Part shown: positions 16,435 through 24,424 of the stretch, one piece after another
Layout of the letters: each line of letters opens with the position of its first letter
Position numbering within the stretch: the first letter of the stretch is position 1
From: Verrucomicrobiia bacterium
GTDB taxonomy: Bacteria > Verrucomicrobiota > Verrucomicrobiia > Limisphaerales > UBA8199
DNA: 64,000 nt
Direction of reading: 5' to 3'
NCBI GenBank assembly: GCA_035946615.1
Contig: DASYZB010000136.1
Coordinates: 1 to 64,000, forward strand
The notes under the pieces: generated by a model
Database searches by the model: none
The model's input: the letters and a program-made list of their open reading frames with translations, nothing else
Told to the model about the DNA's origin: nothing
Translations under genes and position numbers: made by a program

Positions 16435-17648
16435 AGGTGAATCTGTCCGTTCACCGCGTTGAAAGTGGCCACCAACTCGCTTGCGCCTGGGTAATCCCGC
16501 CAGTGCCAGCGCTCGGGCAGCCCAATGGCGTCGCAAATGATTCGGCGCACCAATTGAGTGGGGACATCCTTCCCATCATAGGCCAAACGCGTGCCATCAT
16601 TTTCCTGAACCAGGAGATAGCCGAATTCAGCATGGCGGAGCTGGGACAGTTCAGAAAGAGCGCCGATGGGAAAGCTCATGCGCTCAGCGAGGTGCGGATA
16701 GACCTGGACCACGGCAGGAAAGACGTTCAAATGGGCATGATCGACACAGCACACACCTTTGCCCCACTGCGGAGCCGGACCATGTTCGAACACAAGCGGA
16801 GCCACGCCCCACCTTTTCTGCACTGCTCCCCCGATCGCCTTGAGCAGACGTTCCAGATGGCCCAACAGCGCATCTTCCACGTGCGCAAGGGACAGGACGT
16901 GCGCTCGCGTCAGCACCAACAGACCTCCTTCCATGAACTCGCCCAAAGGCGGCATTACGATGAAATGCTCGTCTTCATAAACGATTCTGGAGACCAACCG
17001 GTCGCCCATCATCTCCTGAAAGATGCTCGGGCCGTCCTGGTCGAATTCGGCGCAAAAAGGACATTCATAGCCGGTTGCTGCCGGGCAGGGGATTATCTGA
17101 GGGGCGCTTGCCTGGGCTGCTTGCAAGTGCAACTCGAAAGCGGCCCCTTTCAACGAGGCCAGCGCGCGGGCTCGATGCGCCAGGCGGCCGTGTTCCGCCT
17201 GCTCGTCTGGGACAAATAAATCCGAAAGAATCATTCTCCCATCGCGCGGTCGGTGGGTGAAGTCGATGCGGCCCTCGATCTGGCCGTTCCAGCTTCGGAG
17301 CCGTTCGTCCATCCAGCAGCCGAGATGGCATTCCATTCTGGCCCGGTTTGATGCCCCGGCTAAGAGGCGCTGGAGGCCCGGGATACCGAGGCTTTTGATT
17401 ACTGTCGAGGTAAGCGGTCCGGGAAAGGGCGCGTACTCCTCGAGCACCACCCCCGCGTCATCGACCAGGACGGGTCGGCCAAACATGGCTGCGGCTGCCC
17501 GCGCCTTAGCAGCAAGGTTTTCTGCGAAGCTAAGGCTTTGGAGTTCCGGAAGGGGCGCGTGTGGCCGCTCAATGCAAATACGCAACCGGTCGAGGTCCTG
17601 TTTAAAAGGGGCGTACTTGGCCGGGTTGGAGGTGACCAGCGTCAACAT
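16431..17648 (-). CDS. Ham1/RdgB-like NTP pyrophosphatase fused to a HIT-family hydrolase
   Basis: 405 residues with two catalytic domains. Residues about 1-185 match the Ham1/RdgB (non-canonical purine NTP pyrophosphatase) fold: TSNPAKYAPF at the N-terminus, FAENLAAKA, and LVDDAGVVLEEYAPFPGP, with the acidic pair and the substrate-loop pattern of DDSGL...PG. Residues about 200-400 are a HIT/GalT-like domain with a possible zinc pair YECPFC, a strand FIVMPPLGEFMEGGLLVL, and the active-site VDHAHLNVFP. Its third histidine is replaced by Asn; the central catalytic His is kept. Ham1 enzymes hydrolyse NTP to NMP plus PPi, and HIT enzymes cleave or transfer nucleotidyl groups. The start overlaps the kinase gene by 7 bp. 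I know of no standard enzyme with this fusion. Confidence 0.85.
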   Translation of the reverse strand: MLTLVTSNPAKYAPFKQDLDRLRICIERPHAPLPELQSLSFAENLAAKARAAAAMFGRPVLVDDAGVVLEEYAPFPGPLTSTVIKSLGIPGLQRLLAGASNRARMECHLGCWMDERLRSWNGQIEGRIDFTHRPRDGRMILSDLFVPDEQAEHGRLAHRARALASLKGAAFELHLQAAQASAPQIIPCPAATGYECPFCAEFDQDGPSIFQEMMGDRLVSRIVYEDEHFIVMPPLGEFMEGGLLVLTRAHVLSLAHVEDALLGHLERLLKAIGGAVQKRWGVAPLVFEHGPAPQWGKGVCCVDHAHLNVFPAVVQVYPHLAERMSFPIGALSELSQLRHAEFGYLLVQENDGTRLAYDGKDVPTQLVRRIICDAIGLPERWHWRDYPGASELVATFNAVNGQIHL

Positions 17649-18340
17649 GGGATTTTCTGCCGGATGAGTTCCAGAGCCCGGGCGGCGACGTGGCCGGGCG
17701 CCGCCTGGTCCACATCCAGGAACAGGAGGGTAGAATTTTCTTTTGCCAGCCAGCGATAGAATTCCTGTTCGCGGGCGTGGAAGGCGGGTTGGGCGGTTAA
17801 TTCATCCAGAGCGCGCGCGGCCCCGGCTTTGCGGGCAATCCTCGATTGGCACGTCGCAAAAGACGCATCCAACACAATCGTCAGGTCCGGCGCCTGGACT
17901 TCGATGGCGATTGGCCGCAGCATGCACAGGAGCTTCTCGAGGCGGGCCACGCTCTCGGCGGCATGCACGGCCAGCGTGGACCACAGACAGCGATCCATTA
18001 TGACCACCGGGGCCGCCAGGCCACGCAGCAGGCGCATCTGCTCAAAACAACCGCTCAAAAAAAACATCGCAGAGGCGTACCATTCGGCGTCCCGAATCAT
18101 TCGGGCTTTGAACGGCTCGCTAAACCAGGCCGCGTCTGTTCCGAGGCAGGACGGGACGCCCAATGCGCCTGCCAACGACCGGCAAAGAGTACTCTTGCCT
18201 GCGCCATTGGCTCCTTCGAAGGCGACAACAAACGGGCGCGAGTCCCGTCCTGCAAACTGCGGCAGCGCCATGCCCTTTAACGCGGCGCGGTATTGTGCGA
18301 GGTCCTGCTGGGCGGACTCGCCAGGGGGCATGGGAGTCAT
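17642..18340 (-). CDS. Thymidylate-kinase-like P-loop nucleotide kinase
   Basis: About 232 residues from the ATG at 18340, which overlaps the radical SAM stop by 4 bp. The P-loop is FEGANGAGKSTLC. The MDRCLWSTLA block takes the place of the DR(Y/H) motif of dTMP kinases. LDASFATCQSRIARKAG resembles the LID arginine region. The C-terminal helices are typical of the thymidylate kinase family. Canonical Tmk enzymes are about 200-215 aa, so the length is close. It probably phosphorylates a nucleoside monophosphate or nucleoside made by the neighbours. Because many P-loop kinases share these motifs, dTMP specificity is not established; the protein may be a divergent paralogue of the housekeeping Tmk. 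Confidence 0.8.
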   Translation of the reverse strand: MTPMPPGESAQQDLAQYRAALKGMALPQFAGRDSRPFVVAFEGANGAGKSTLCRSLAGALGVPSCLGTDAAWFSEPFKARMIRDAEWYASAMFFLSGCFEQMRLLRGLAAPVVIMDRCLWSTLAVHAAESVARLEKLLCMLRPIAIEVQAPDLTIVLDASFATCQSRIARKAGAARALDELTAQPAFHAREQEFYRWLAKENSTLLFLDVDQAAPGHVAARALELIRQKIPC

Positions 18341-19719
18341 GCCGCCAGCATCGGCGCCGTGGGACGAAACACGTTCATCGAGTTGCGGCACAGCGGCGTG
18401 GTATAAATATACTCCGCACCCGGCCCAGCCTGGTCGCTGCTGACATACCCGGCGGCTTCGAGCGCCTGGACAGTATCTTCGAGCAACTGCAGCAGTTGTT
18501 CGTGGCTCAGATAATCGAACTGAATGTCCCCGTCCAATCCGCCGTAGCAAAAGCTTTCAAAGCCTTTCGGGTTGGCGATGCGGATGCCAAAGCGGGCAGG
18601 CTCAGAATAATAAATGGTACCGGGGAACGGAATGAGTTGGTGAATAGAGATTTCGTGTGGGCGCAGGTCGAGCATGAAGGGAATGGATTGGTATTGCTCT
18701 TCGAGAGTCCCGGGCAGGCCATAAATCCAGCCGGTCTTTACTCGCAACCCAGCCGCTATCGCCGCGCGAATCCCACGCCGAATCTGGTCGGTGGTCATCC
18801 CTTTCCTGGCATTCTGTAAAACCCGGTCTGAGCCGGATTCAACGCCGAAATAGACCCGCTGGCATTCGGCTGCGGCCATCGCCTCGGCGATGGTCGAGTC
18901 CACACGGTCGGCCCGCATTTGCCCAATCCAGCGGACCCCTATCCTTCGCTCCGCATACGCGCGGCAGAAATGCAATATATCCGCCTTGCGCAGCAGAAAA
19001 ATATCATCCGCAAAAAAGATTTCGCGCGCTCCGTAACGATCCCGCAGGTGCTCGATCTCGGCAATGACCCGCTCGTGTTGCCGGATGGCCACCCCGTCGC
19101 TGCGGACCGTTCCCGTGTAATTGCAGCAGAAGGCGCAGTGATGCGGACAGCCGCGGGAGGCCAGCATGGAATGATGCGTATAGCGAGGCAAGTTATACAG
19201 GCTGCGATCCACCAGCGGCAAATCGTCCAGGGCGGCGGTTTGCAGGCGGCCTTCCGTTCGAGTTACCTTCCCGTTAGGCCCCCGAAACACCAGGCCCTTT
19301 ACTGCCGACAGGTCCTCTCCCGATTCCATTCTTCGCAGCAACTCCGTTATGACCGGTTCGCCTTCTCCCAGCACCACTACGTCGGCCCCCTCTTCGAGCA
19401 AGTCCTCAGGGAACAAAGTCGCATGGACCCCGCCGGCCAGAATCCGAGTGTGCGGCTGTTCCTGTTTGAGCCGGCTAATCTGTTTGCGGGCGACCGGGTA
19501 GTTCGGCGTGATAACCGAGAAACCCACCACAGCCGGTTGGAACTCGGCAATTTGCTGGAACAACTTGGAGTCCTCGAGGCCCTCGACGTTCTGGTCGAAG
19601 ATGCGGACCTCGTGACCATTCGACTGAAGGAGTGTGCCCAGGAAACCGACGCCCAAAGGATATTCCCGATACATCTGTTTGGGATTATACGAGCGCGGCA
19701 CGGCAAACAAAACGCGCAT
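18337..19719 (-). CDS. Cobalamin-binding-domain radical SAM enzyme
   Basis: 460 residues. The N-terminal 140 residues have the B12-binding-type Rossmann pattern (YPLGVGFLGTLLQSNGHEV, RILAGGVHATLFPEDLLEEG, DVVVLGEGEPVITELL). The SAM cluster motif is CPHHCAFC (CxxxCxxC) near residue 150, followed by FADDIFLL, the VYFGVESGSDRVL strand and IYGLPGTLEEQ, typical of the BchE/P-methylase subgroup. Such enzymes methylate or rearrange unreactive carbons. The ATG at 19719 is clear: GGAGG lies 6 nt upstream and the ATG overlaps the upstream stop as TGATG. In this operon it could methylate or otherwise modify a nucleotide or nucleoside. The exact reaction is unknown. Confidence 0.88.
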   Translation of the reverse strand: MRVLFAVPRSYNPKQMYREYPLGVGFLGTLLQSNGHEVRIFDQNVEGLEDSKLFQQIAEFQPAVVGFSVITPNYPVARKQISRLKQEQPHTRILAGGVHATLFPEDLLEEGADVVVLGEGEPVITELLRRMESGEDLSAVKGLVFRGPNGKVTRTEGRLQTAALDDLPLVDRSLYNLPRYTHHSMLASRGCPHHCAFCCNYTGTVRSDGVAIRQHERVIAEIEHLRDRYGAREIFFADDIFLLRKADILHFCRAYAERRIGVRWIGQMRADRVDSTIAEAMAAAECQRVYFGVESGSDRVLQNARKGMTTDQIRRGIRAAIAAGLRVKTGWIYGLPGTLEEQYQSIPFMLDLRPHEISIHQLIPFPGTIYYSEPARFGIRIANPKGFESFCYGGLDGDIQFDYLSHEQLLQLLEDTVQALEAAGYVSSDQAGPGAEYIYTTPLCRNSMNVFRPTAPMLAA

Positions 19720-20483
19720 CAATGGCCTCCTTCCGATGCGGCGCCAATCCAGTCGCGGGCTCCATCGAGCATCTGCTCGATTGCTGGCCGGTCCCTATGG
19801 TAGATATGGCTTGAACCGATCCAGCCCCGAACGTCCCCCGCCTTGAGTCCAAGGCCTTCGGCTACTTGCCGGGCCATGCGCCCTACGCAAAGACCGTCGG
19901 CGTAAAATTTCCTGAACGCGTCCTGGCCTCTGGCAAAGTACATCGTGTGCAGGGCATTGTGGCGCACCAGGAATTGAAGTGTGTTTAGGCAGGGCACTTT
20001 GCCATTGCCATCACCGCAGAAGGTGACCACCGCCCGTTTGCTCCACGGTTCCTGGCGCAGCAGGGATATGACATCCCCCAAATCTTGCCGGCCCTCAGGC
20101 CCGCGCAGTAACTTCGCATAGCTGTGGCCCAGCGGATTGGCGCCCTCGGTGAAGAAAACCCGTTCCATCTGGGCTATCATCTGGCAGTCCCCCCAACGGT
20201 CGATCACCTCATCACCTGAATTGACCGCTCCGAACCCGACTTCGACCCCCAACAACTCGAGGCCCTCGACTCCCATTTCCGCGCCTAAGTGCAGCGTTCG
20301 ATTCACCAAATTGACCCAAGTCTGGCCCAGCGCCTGGAAGCGCACTGGGTTTGGAACCGTCTGGAAGAATCCGCCTGACTGCTGGGTATTGCTGGGAAAT
20401 GAGTTCCGGACGTTCCCGGATAATTTCACCGACCCATCCACGGGGGAGATGCTGCATTGCTGGCTCACAATCGGTTCACTCAA
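19719..20483 (-). CDS. Thymidylate-synthase-like pyrimidine hydroxymethylase/methylase, divergent
   Basis: 254 residues. Catalytic Cys occurs in VPCLNTLQFLV. The conserved arginine region reads YFARGQDAFRKFYADGLCV and the His-Tyr pair is SSHIYHRD; the opposing-subunit arginine block is WSKRAVVTF. Canonical ThyA has LYQRSCDVFLGLPFN, and the Asn that selects uracil aligns here with Asp. In phage dCMP hydroxymethylase the same position is Asp and gives cytosine preference. So a CMP/dCMP-type substrate is likely (inference by hand alignment). ThyA also normally has EL(L)WFLxG and W80 near the N-terminus, which I cannot find. The first gene of the operon; a TTG at 20483 starts the open frame, preceded by promoter-like hexamers. 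Confidence 0.75.
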   Translation of the reverse strand: MSEPIVSQQCSISPVDGSVKLSGNVRNSFPSNTQQSGGFFQTVPNPVRFQALGQTWVNLVNRTLHLGAEMGVEGLELLGVEVGFGAVNSGDEVIDRWGDCQMIAQMERVFFTEGANPLGHSYAKLLRGPEGRQDLGDVISLLRQEPWSKRAVVTFCGDGNGKVPCLNTLQFLVRHNALHTMYFARGQDAFRKFYADGLCVGRMARQVAEGLGLKAGDVRGWIGSSHIYHRDRPAIEQMLDGARDWIGAASEGGH

Positions 20484-20513
20484 GGGCTTATATCGCAGAA
20501 GCTTGAACCAGCC

Positions 20514-20543
20514 GTATCAGAAGTCAACCTTAAAGAATGACAA
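20514..20543 (-). promoter_or_regulatory. Candidate promoter for the thymidylate-synthase-like operon
   Basis: On the minus strand TTGTCA (20538-20543) and TGATAC (20514-20519) are 18 bp apart, resembling a sigma-70 -35/-10 pair. The predicted transcript would start about 25 nt before the TTG at 20483. It is the only promoter-like pair I can pick out upstream of the operon, and the hexamers are imperfect. Confidence 0.3.
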
Positions 20544-20550
20544 TGCTGTT

Positions 20551-20580
20551 TGGTCTCTCTGCGTTTTCTGCGCGGCTAAT
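20551..20580. repeat. TTAGCCGC-type dispersed element (third copy)
   Basis: TCTCTGCGTTTTCTGCGCGG followed by CTAAT matches the right-hand copy at 12925-12958. It overlaps the last codons and stop of the DUF3616 gene and sits just upstream of the thymidylate-synthase-like operon promoter. Its recurrence at ends of minus-strand units suggests a transcription-end or REP-like role, which is inference. Confidence 0.4.
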
Positions 20581-21556
20581 AATCTTTAACCCAAAAGCTG
20601 CGAAAGGTCCTCTGCGGAAACGGCAGTTCATGTTGGATGACACCGTCGCGCACCTGTTTGCCGTCGTCGCTTAGGATTTGAATTTGCTTTAAACCCATTT
20701 CTGGATAAATGACGAGGGCCTCGGGATGATAGCGGTTCAGGTGATTTATCTTCAGGCGTTTGGGGGAAGAGCTGCGCCCGTCCCAGAGATAAAGATGAAA
20801 CGGAAAGCCACCGTCGTACGGCCCCGCGATAATGACAAAAACCCCATTATAAAATGCAATGTCGCGTATCCCCAGCCCATCGAGGTCCAGCAGAATCGCG
20901 TCGCCTAACCGTGCCCGTTCGCCCTCGATAACCCGGTTCGGATTCAACAAAGGAATGAGCAACGCCTTTCCATCCGGAACCGGGTTGCGAAAACCAATGA
21001 GCAGGCGCCCCTCCGCTGTCCCGGAAAGCCCTTCGATATTCAGGGCATCCCGTTCTTTTGGAATTCTCAAGGCGGCCGCGGCAAAATGAAAGCGGTCAAA
21101 GCGGGAATCGTTGATCAAATCATCCAGGAGCGATTTGTAGGGTTTGCCGGCGGGAGTAAGGGTCACCTGATCGCCGGCGACCTGGATGTCTGTTGCAAAT
21201 AACCGGCAACGGTTTGTCCGTTCTTTGCCGGAACGATTGCGCCCATGTGACCCAATCCAAAAGGCACGGTCCCCAAGACGCGCGCCGGCCTCGAGGTCGG
21301 CTTCGGGGAATCTGCCGGTGACTTCGAGGAAAGCATTGCAATCGAATTCCTTCAGCGGCGGGCCGGGTTGGTCGCTGCGATAAAGCCGCAGAGTGTTGTC
21401 TTCATCATCTGCGGCAACAAACAGATTGGAACTAACCGCCACAGCCCCGGAGGCATCCGCCATCCCGCTGTACTGCATCGGCCTGATCAGGTGGTACCTC
21501 TCTCCTGCCGCGGCGGGGAGCCACAGCCCCAGGAAAAGCAGCCACCATGTTCGCAC
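20576..21556 (-). CDS. DUF3616 family exported protein
   Basis: 326 residues. A short signal peptide (TWWLLFLGLWLPAAAG) precedes repeated beta-propeller-like blades: AVAVSSNLFVAADDEDNTLR, DLEAGARLGDRAFWIGSHGR, the family hallmark ALNIEGLSGTAEGRLLIGFR, and ILLDLDGLGIRDI. DUF3616 proteins are secreted or periplasmic and of unknown function; this one matches in length. It is transcribed away from the M1 aminopeptidase gene, and the two share a 124-bp divergent intergenic region that holds a palindrome. The 3' end overlaps a dispersed element. Confidence 0.8.
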   Translation of the reverse strand: MRTWWLLFLGLWLPAAAGERYHLIRPMQYSGMADASGAVAVSSNLFVAADDEDNTLRLYRSDQPGPPLKEFDCNAFLEVTGRFPEADLEAGARLGDRAFWIGSHGRNRSGKERTNRCRLFATDIQVAGDQVTLTPAGKPYKSLLDDLINDSRFDRFHFAAAALRIPKERDALNIEGLSGTAEGRLLIGFRNPVPDGKALLIPLLNPNRVIEGERARLGDAILLDLDGLGIRDIAFYNGVFVIIAGPYDGGFPFHLYLWDGRSSSPKRLKINHLNRYHPEALVIYPEMGLKQIQILSDDGKQVRDGVIQHELPFPQRTFRSFWVKDY

Positions 21557-21593
21557 GGGCGCACTTTGACTGCTCCATCCTTAGAACACAAGA

Positions 21594-21628
21594 ACATCAA
21601 ACGACATCAAACGACTGACTGCAGTCAG
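21594..21628. promoter_or_regulatory. Tandem 10-mer plus perfect 14-bp palindrome between divergent genes
   Basis: ACATCAAACG occurs twice in exact tandem (21594-21603, 21604-21613), immediately followed by the perfect palindrome CTGACTGCAGTCAG (21615-21628). The cluster lies between the divergently transcribed DUF3616 and M1 aminopeptidase genes, 34 to 52 bp from the respective starts. It is a good candidate for an operator that controls one or both genes; the regulator is unknown. Confidence 0.45.
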
Positions 21629-21680
21629 GTTCTGCTTTCAAGCCAAGGCCGCTTATGCTAGACAGGACATTCTCTTAATA

Positions 21681-24353
21681 ATGAAAAATATAATGATAGC
21701 GGCCATGGCAACGGCGCTGACAGTGCTGCTCCCGCTGCCGCTCCAAGCCGAGACAGGGGCCGATTCCATCCAATGCATCAAGTCCGCCACGTTCCTGGCG
21801 CCGCCTCAGGCCCTGGGGGTCCGTCAATACGCACCCGACCGCGAGCCGCAGATCATCCACCTGGCATTGGATGTAACACCCGATTTCCACGAGCGCTCGA
21901 TCGAGGCGACCGCGACGATTCGTTTCAAAGCCATCGCCCAACCGCTCCAGCAGGTGAAACTGGACAGCGTCGGCCTGGACGTCCACTCGGTGACCGCGAC
22001 GATCGGCGTGCTGGCCTGGCATTTAACGGAGGACAAGTTGATTGTGATTTTTACAAAAGCATTGCCGGCCGATACCGAGGCCTCGATGACCGTGGCGTAT
22101 TCCGCCCATCCCGAGCAGGGCCTGTACTTCCGCACGCCCGAAATGGGATACAAACCAGGCGACACCCACTTGTTTTCGCAAGGAGAAGAGATAGAGGCGC
22201 GCCATTGGTATCCGTGCATGGATTCGCCCAACCAGCGGCTGACTTCGGAAATCACTTGCCGCGTCCCCGAGGGGATGACGGCCATTTCCAATGGCCGGCT
22301 GGTTTCCCAAAGCAAAGACCCGGCAACCGGGTTGAACGTGATTCATTGGTCACAGGAAAAGTCTCACTCGAACTACCTGATTTCATTGGTCGCAGGCTAT
22401 TTCAAGGAACTCGATGACAAGTACGGCAATGTGCCTCTTGCCTTTTTTACGCCCCCCTCCGAATTCAACGAAGCGCGCAATTCCTTTCATGGAACAAAGG
22501 ACATCATGGAGTTCTACAACAGGGAAATCGGCGTGCCGTTTCCGTGGGACAAATACGACCAGGTTTGCGTCAATGATTTCGTGGCCGGCGGCATGGAGAA
22601 CACCAGCGCCACGACCCTGACGGACCGGACATTATTCACCGATGCGACGGAGAATATCCGCTCGAGCGAGTCTCTGATAGCGCATGAGATGGCCCACCAA
22701 TGGTTCGGGGACCTGGTCACCTGCAAGGATTGGAGCCACATCTGGCTGAATGAGGGCTTTGCCACCTTTTATGAGACGTTGTACAACGGCCATAAACATG
22801 GACGCGACGCGATGCTCTATGAGTTGTTCCAGCGGGCGCGGCAAATCACCGGGACCACGAATGATTCGAGGGCTATCGTGCGGCGCAATTACAATCAACC
22901 GGGCGAGATGTTCGATTATCTGGCCTATCCCAAAGCAGCCTGGGTGCTCCACATGCTCCGGTGCCAACTGGGCGAGGGCCTGTACCGCCGCTGCATCAAA
23001 ACCTACCTCCGGCGTCACCAATACGGCAATGTTGTCACCGATGACCTTCGGTCAGTGATCGAGGAACTCTCGGGCCGGTCCTTCGACCAGTTCTTCGATC
23101 AATGGCTCTATCACGGGCGCCAGCCTGAGCTGGAAATCAACTATGACTGGGATGACCTGACGAAGCTGGCCAAAATCTCCATTCGCCAGGTCCAGGAAAT
23201 CAATTCGGATGTCCTCCTGTTCAATTTCCCGCTGACAATTCGCTTTAAGAGCAGCTTCGGGACCTCCAATGCTCCCATCGAGGTTACCAAAAAGCAGGAG
23301 GACTTTTACTTCCCTTTAAGTGCGGCGCCTGAACTGGTGCGGGTGGACCCTGAATACACGCTGCTGGCCAGGATTCAATTCACGGTGCCCAGACCAATGC
23401 TCTACGCGCAATTAGCCGATAAAGAGGATGTGATAGGCCGCTTGCTCGCCATCGAACAATTTTCAACCAAAACCGATAAGGGTGTTATCGCCAAGCTCCA
23501 GGAGACGCTCAACCACGATGGCTTTTATGGGGTGCGCATCGAGGCCGCCCGCGCGCTGCGCTCCATCCACACCGATGAAGCCCTCAATGCCCTGCTCGCC
23601 TCCACGCTCCAGCCCGACGCGCGCGTCCGCGAATGGGTCGCATCGGCTATTGACGGATTCTACGACCAGAAGGCCTATGACTTCGCCCGCCAACGGTTAA
23701 GCGAGGAAAAAAATCCAGTCATCCTCTCGCAAGATATTCGCGGCATGGCAGGCTATAACAAACCCGAAGTCCGTGAAGCGGTGCTGAAGTTGCTGGACAC
23801 GGGCTCATACCGCAACGAGTTGGCGGACGCTGCCATCAGCGCAGCGCGCCAGCAGGATGACCCGGCTTATATCCCGCCTTTGCTCGAAGCGCTGGCCAAG
23901 CAGGAATCGGCCTTCACCAGCCGCGGCTTTGGGCAAGGGCTTGCGGCGCTGGCCTGCCTGGCGCGCAACAATGATACAAAAGATAACGTGCGGCAGTTCC
24001 TTGCCGGCTATGTCAACGATAAGCGAAAGACCGTCCAACTGGCGGCCATTAATGCGCTGGGCACTTTAGGCGATCCGAAGGCCATCGCCCTCCTTGAGAC
24101 CTTTACTTCGGCTCCCCAGACCACCCCCGAAGGCTCCGCCGCCGACCAGGCCATTGCCACCCTTCGGGCCGGGCGCAAACCGGTCGATGATTTCAAAAAC
24201 CTGCGCAGGGAGGTGTTGGACCTGGAAAAAGCCAACCGGGACTTGCTCAAGAGAATTGAAGACTTAAACAAACGAGTGGAAGCAGAGTTAACCTCCCACC
24301 CGGCCAGACGGAGCCAAAAAGAGAAAGTTTCAAGCCCGAAATCTTCCGGGTGA
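21681..24353 (+). CDS. M1-family zinc aminopeptidase with C-terminal HEAT-like repeats
   Basis: 890 residues. A signal peptide (AAMATALTVLLPLPLQAETG) implies export. The M1 exopeptidase motif appears as GGMENTSATTLTD. The zinc site is HEMAHQWFGDL followed by the second-ligand Glu in WLNEGFATF. After about residue 560 the protein has HEAT-like helical repeats (AARALRSIHTDEALNALL, ALGTLGDPKAIALL) and ends in a coiled-coil-like stretch. M1 enzymes remove N-terminal residues from peptides. The HEAT tail suggests substrate docking or oligomerisation. The gene is divergent from DUF3616 and its start is preceded by AT-rich DNA without an obvious Shine-Dalgarno. Confidence 0.9.
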   Translation: MKNIMIAAMATALTVLLPLPLQAETGADSIQCIKSATFLAPPQALGVRQYAPDREPQIIHLALDVTPDFHERSIEATATIRFKAIAQPLQQVKLDSVGLDVHSVTATIGVLAWHLTEDKLIVIFTKALPADTEASMTVAYSAHPEQGLYFRTPEMGYKPGDTHLFSQGEEIEARHWYPCMDSPNQRLTSEITCRVPEGMTAISNGRLVSQSKDPATGLNVIHWSQEKSHSNYLISLVAGYFKELDDKYGNVPLAFFTPPSEFNEARNSFHGTKDIMEFYNREIGVPFPWDKYDQVCVNDFVAGGMENTSATTLTDRTLFTDATENIRSSESLIAHEMAHQWFGDLVTCKDWSHIWLNEGFATFYETLYNGHKHGRDAMLYELFQRARQITGTTNDSRAIVRRNYNQPGEMFDYLAYPKAAWVLHMLRCQLGEGLYRRCIKTYLRRHQYGNVVTDDLRSVIEELSGRSFDQFFDQWLYHGRQPELEINYDWDDLTKLAKISIRQVQEINSDVLLFNFPLTIRFKSSFGTSNAPIEVTKKQEDFYFPLSAAPELVRVDPEYTLLARIQFTVPRPMLYAQLADKEDVIGRLLAIEQFSTKTDKGVIAKLQETLNHDGFYGVRIEAARALRSIHTDEALNALLASTLQPDARVREWVASAIDGFYDQKAYDFARQRLSEEKNPVILSQDIRGMAGYNKPEVREAVLKLLDTGSYRNELADAAISAARQQDDPAYIPPLLEALAKQESAFTSRGFGQGLAALACLARNNDTKDNVRQFLAGYVNDKRKTVQLAAINALGTLGDPKAIALLETFTSAPQTTPEGSAADQAIATLRAGRKPVDDFKNLRREVLDLEKANRDLLKRIEDLNKRVEAELTSHPARRSQKEKVSSPKSSG

Positions 24354-24424
24354 ATGTTAAGAGGCTGTTTGTAAAATCTGCGAAATATTGACTCGCCCGC
24401 CGACACCGGCTATGAGTCGCCCAG

